Origin: Candidatus Cloacimonadota bacterium
GTDB lineage: Bacteria > Muiribacteriota > UBA6191 > JACPRK01
Assembly (NCBI GenBank): GCA_021772705.1
Contig: JAJFLN010000048.1
Coordinates: 1-6,459 of the forward strand
DNA: 6,459 nucleotides
Reading direction: 5' to 3'
Positions 6,317-6,459 of this stretch are shown piece by piece. The position numbers and the translations under genes are program-made. Each line of letters begins with the position of its first letter. Position 1 is the stretch's first letter. The notes beneath the pieces are model-generated. The model did not search any database. It was not told the DNA's origin and was given only the letters and a program-made list of their open reading frames with translations.

Positions 6317-6459
6317 GACAGCGGCGGGAGACCGCCGAGGTGTAGCGAGTGAAAGTCTTGCACAGTGAAGGTTTAGCGAACCGCGCTGACCCCGAGTCAT
6401 GCGGCGGCGGTCGAGAGGCCGCGGCTGAAGCGTTGACAGGGGAGGCGACAGGCCGGGTA
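6308..6459 (+). mobile_element. Probable 5' part of a group II (IIC-like) intron, cut by the window edge
   Basis: The stretch starts with GTGTGTCCC, which fits the group II 5' consensus GUGYG. It continues with elements in the order I recall for domain I of the Oceanobacillus IIC intron: GTGAAAGTC (6349-6357), AGTGAAGG (6364-6371), AGCGAACC (6375-6382) and CTGAAG (6425-6430). It can fold a hairpin at 6322-6337 (CGGCGG, loop GAGA, CCGCCG) and another at 6404-6425 that also carries a GAGA loop. GNRA tetraloops are typical of such ribozymes. There is no substantial reading frame, as expected before the domain IV reverse transcriptase, which would lie beyond the right edge. Whether the intron is intact, and its exact 5' boundary, cannot be decided here. 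The comparison is from memory, not an alignment. Confidence 0.6.

Noticed and set aside
5012..6400. 462-codon minus-strand open frame overlapping mrpA
   Set aside because: It is a frame shadow of mrpA, rich in Arg/Pro/Gly/Ser, and crosses the inverted repeat. The mrpA frame has the conserved motifs.

Overview
The window is almost entirely one complete seven-gene operon on the minus strand for an Mrp-type (Mnh/Sha, CPA3) multisubunit cation/proton antiporter. In transcription order, right to left, it runs mrpA, mrpB, mrpC, mrpD, mrpE, mrpF, mrpG. The seven-gene order with a separate mrpB is the 'group 1' layout known from Bacillus and Staphylococcus. Every junction is tight: 1-nt gaps at A/B and B/C, a 7-nt overlap at C/D, and 4-nt overlaps at D/E, E/F (both ATGA) and F/G (GTGA). 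This points to one transcript with translational coupling and fixed subunit stoichiometry.

Layout. Positions 1-278 are non-coding and hold a degenerate inverted repeat rich in GGGAACAGG-type units. Positions 279-6174 are the operon. Positions 6175-6307 are the leader and upstream region of mrpA, with a perfect 16-bp palindrome and a perfect 25-bp inverted repeat. From about 6308 to the right edge, sequence on the plus strand looks like structured RNA. It resembles the 5' part of a bacterial group II (IIC-like) intron and is divergent from the operon; any reverse transcriptase would lie outside the window.

How the genes work together. MrpA and MrpD are the two large antiporter-like proteins, homologous to complex I NuoL/M/N. 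MrpC is NuoK-like. The C-terminal part of MrpA carries the MbhD/MbhE-like modules that link its channel to the rest of the complex. MrpB, E, F and G are small membrane subunits needed for assembly and ion translocation. The complex normally exports Na+ (sometimes K+, Li+ or other ions) in exchange for protons and serves pH and salt homeostasis.

Organism. The DNA is GC-rich, uses GTG starts and strong Shine-Dalgarno sites, and has short palindromic intergenic repeats and an apparent group II intron. This fits a high-GC bacterium, possibly of an environmental phylum such as Acidobacteriota, but the sequence alone does not fix the taxon. The antiporter is a known system. The less ordinary points are a histone-H1-like pentapeptide-repeat tail on MrpG, an acidic loop in MrpD that could pair with it, a His-rich N-terminus on MrpA, and the palindrome/intron junction upstream of the operon.
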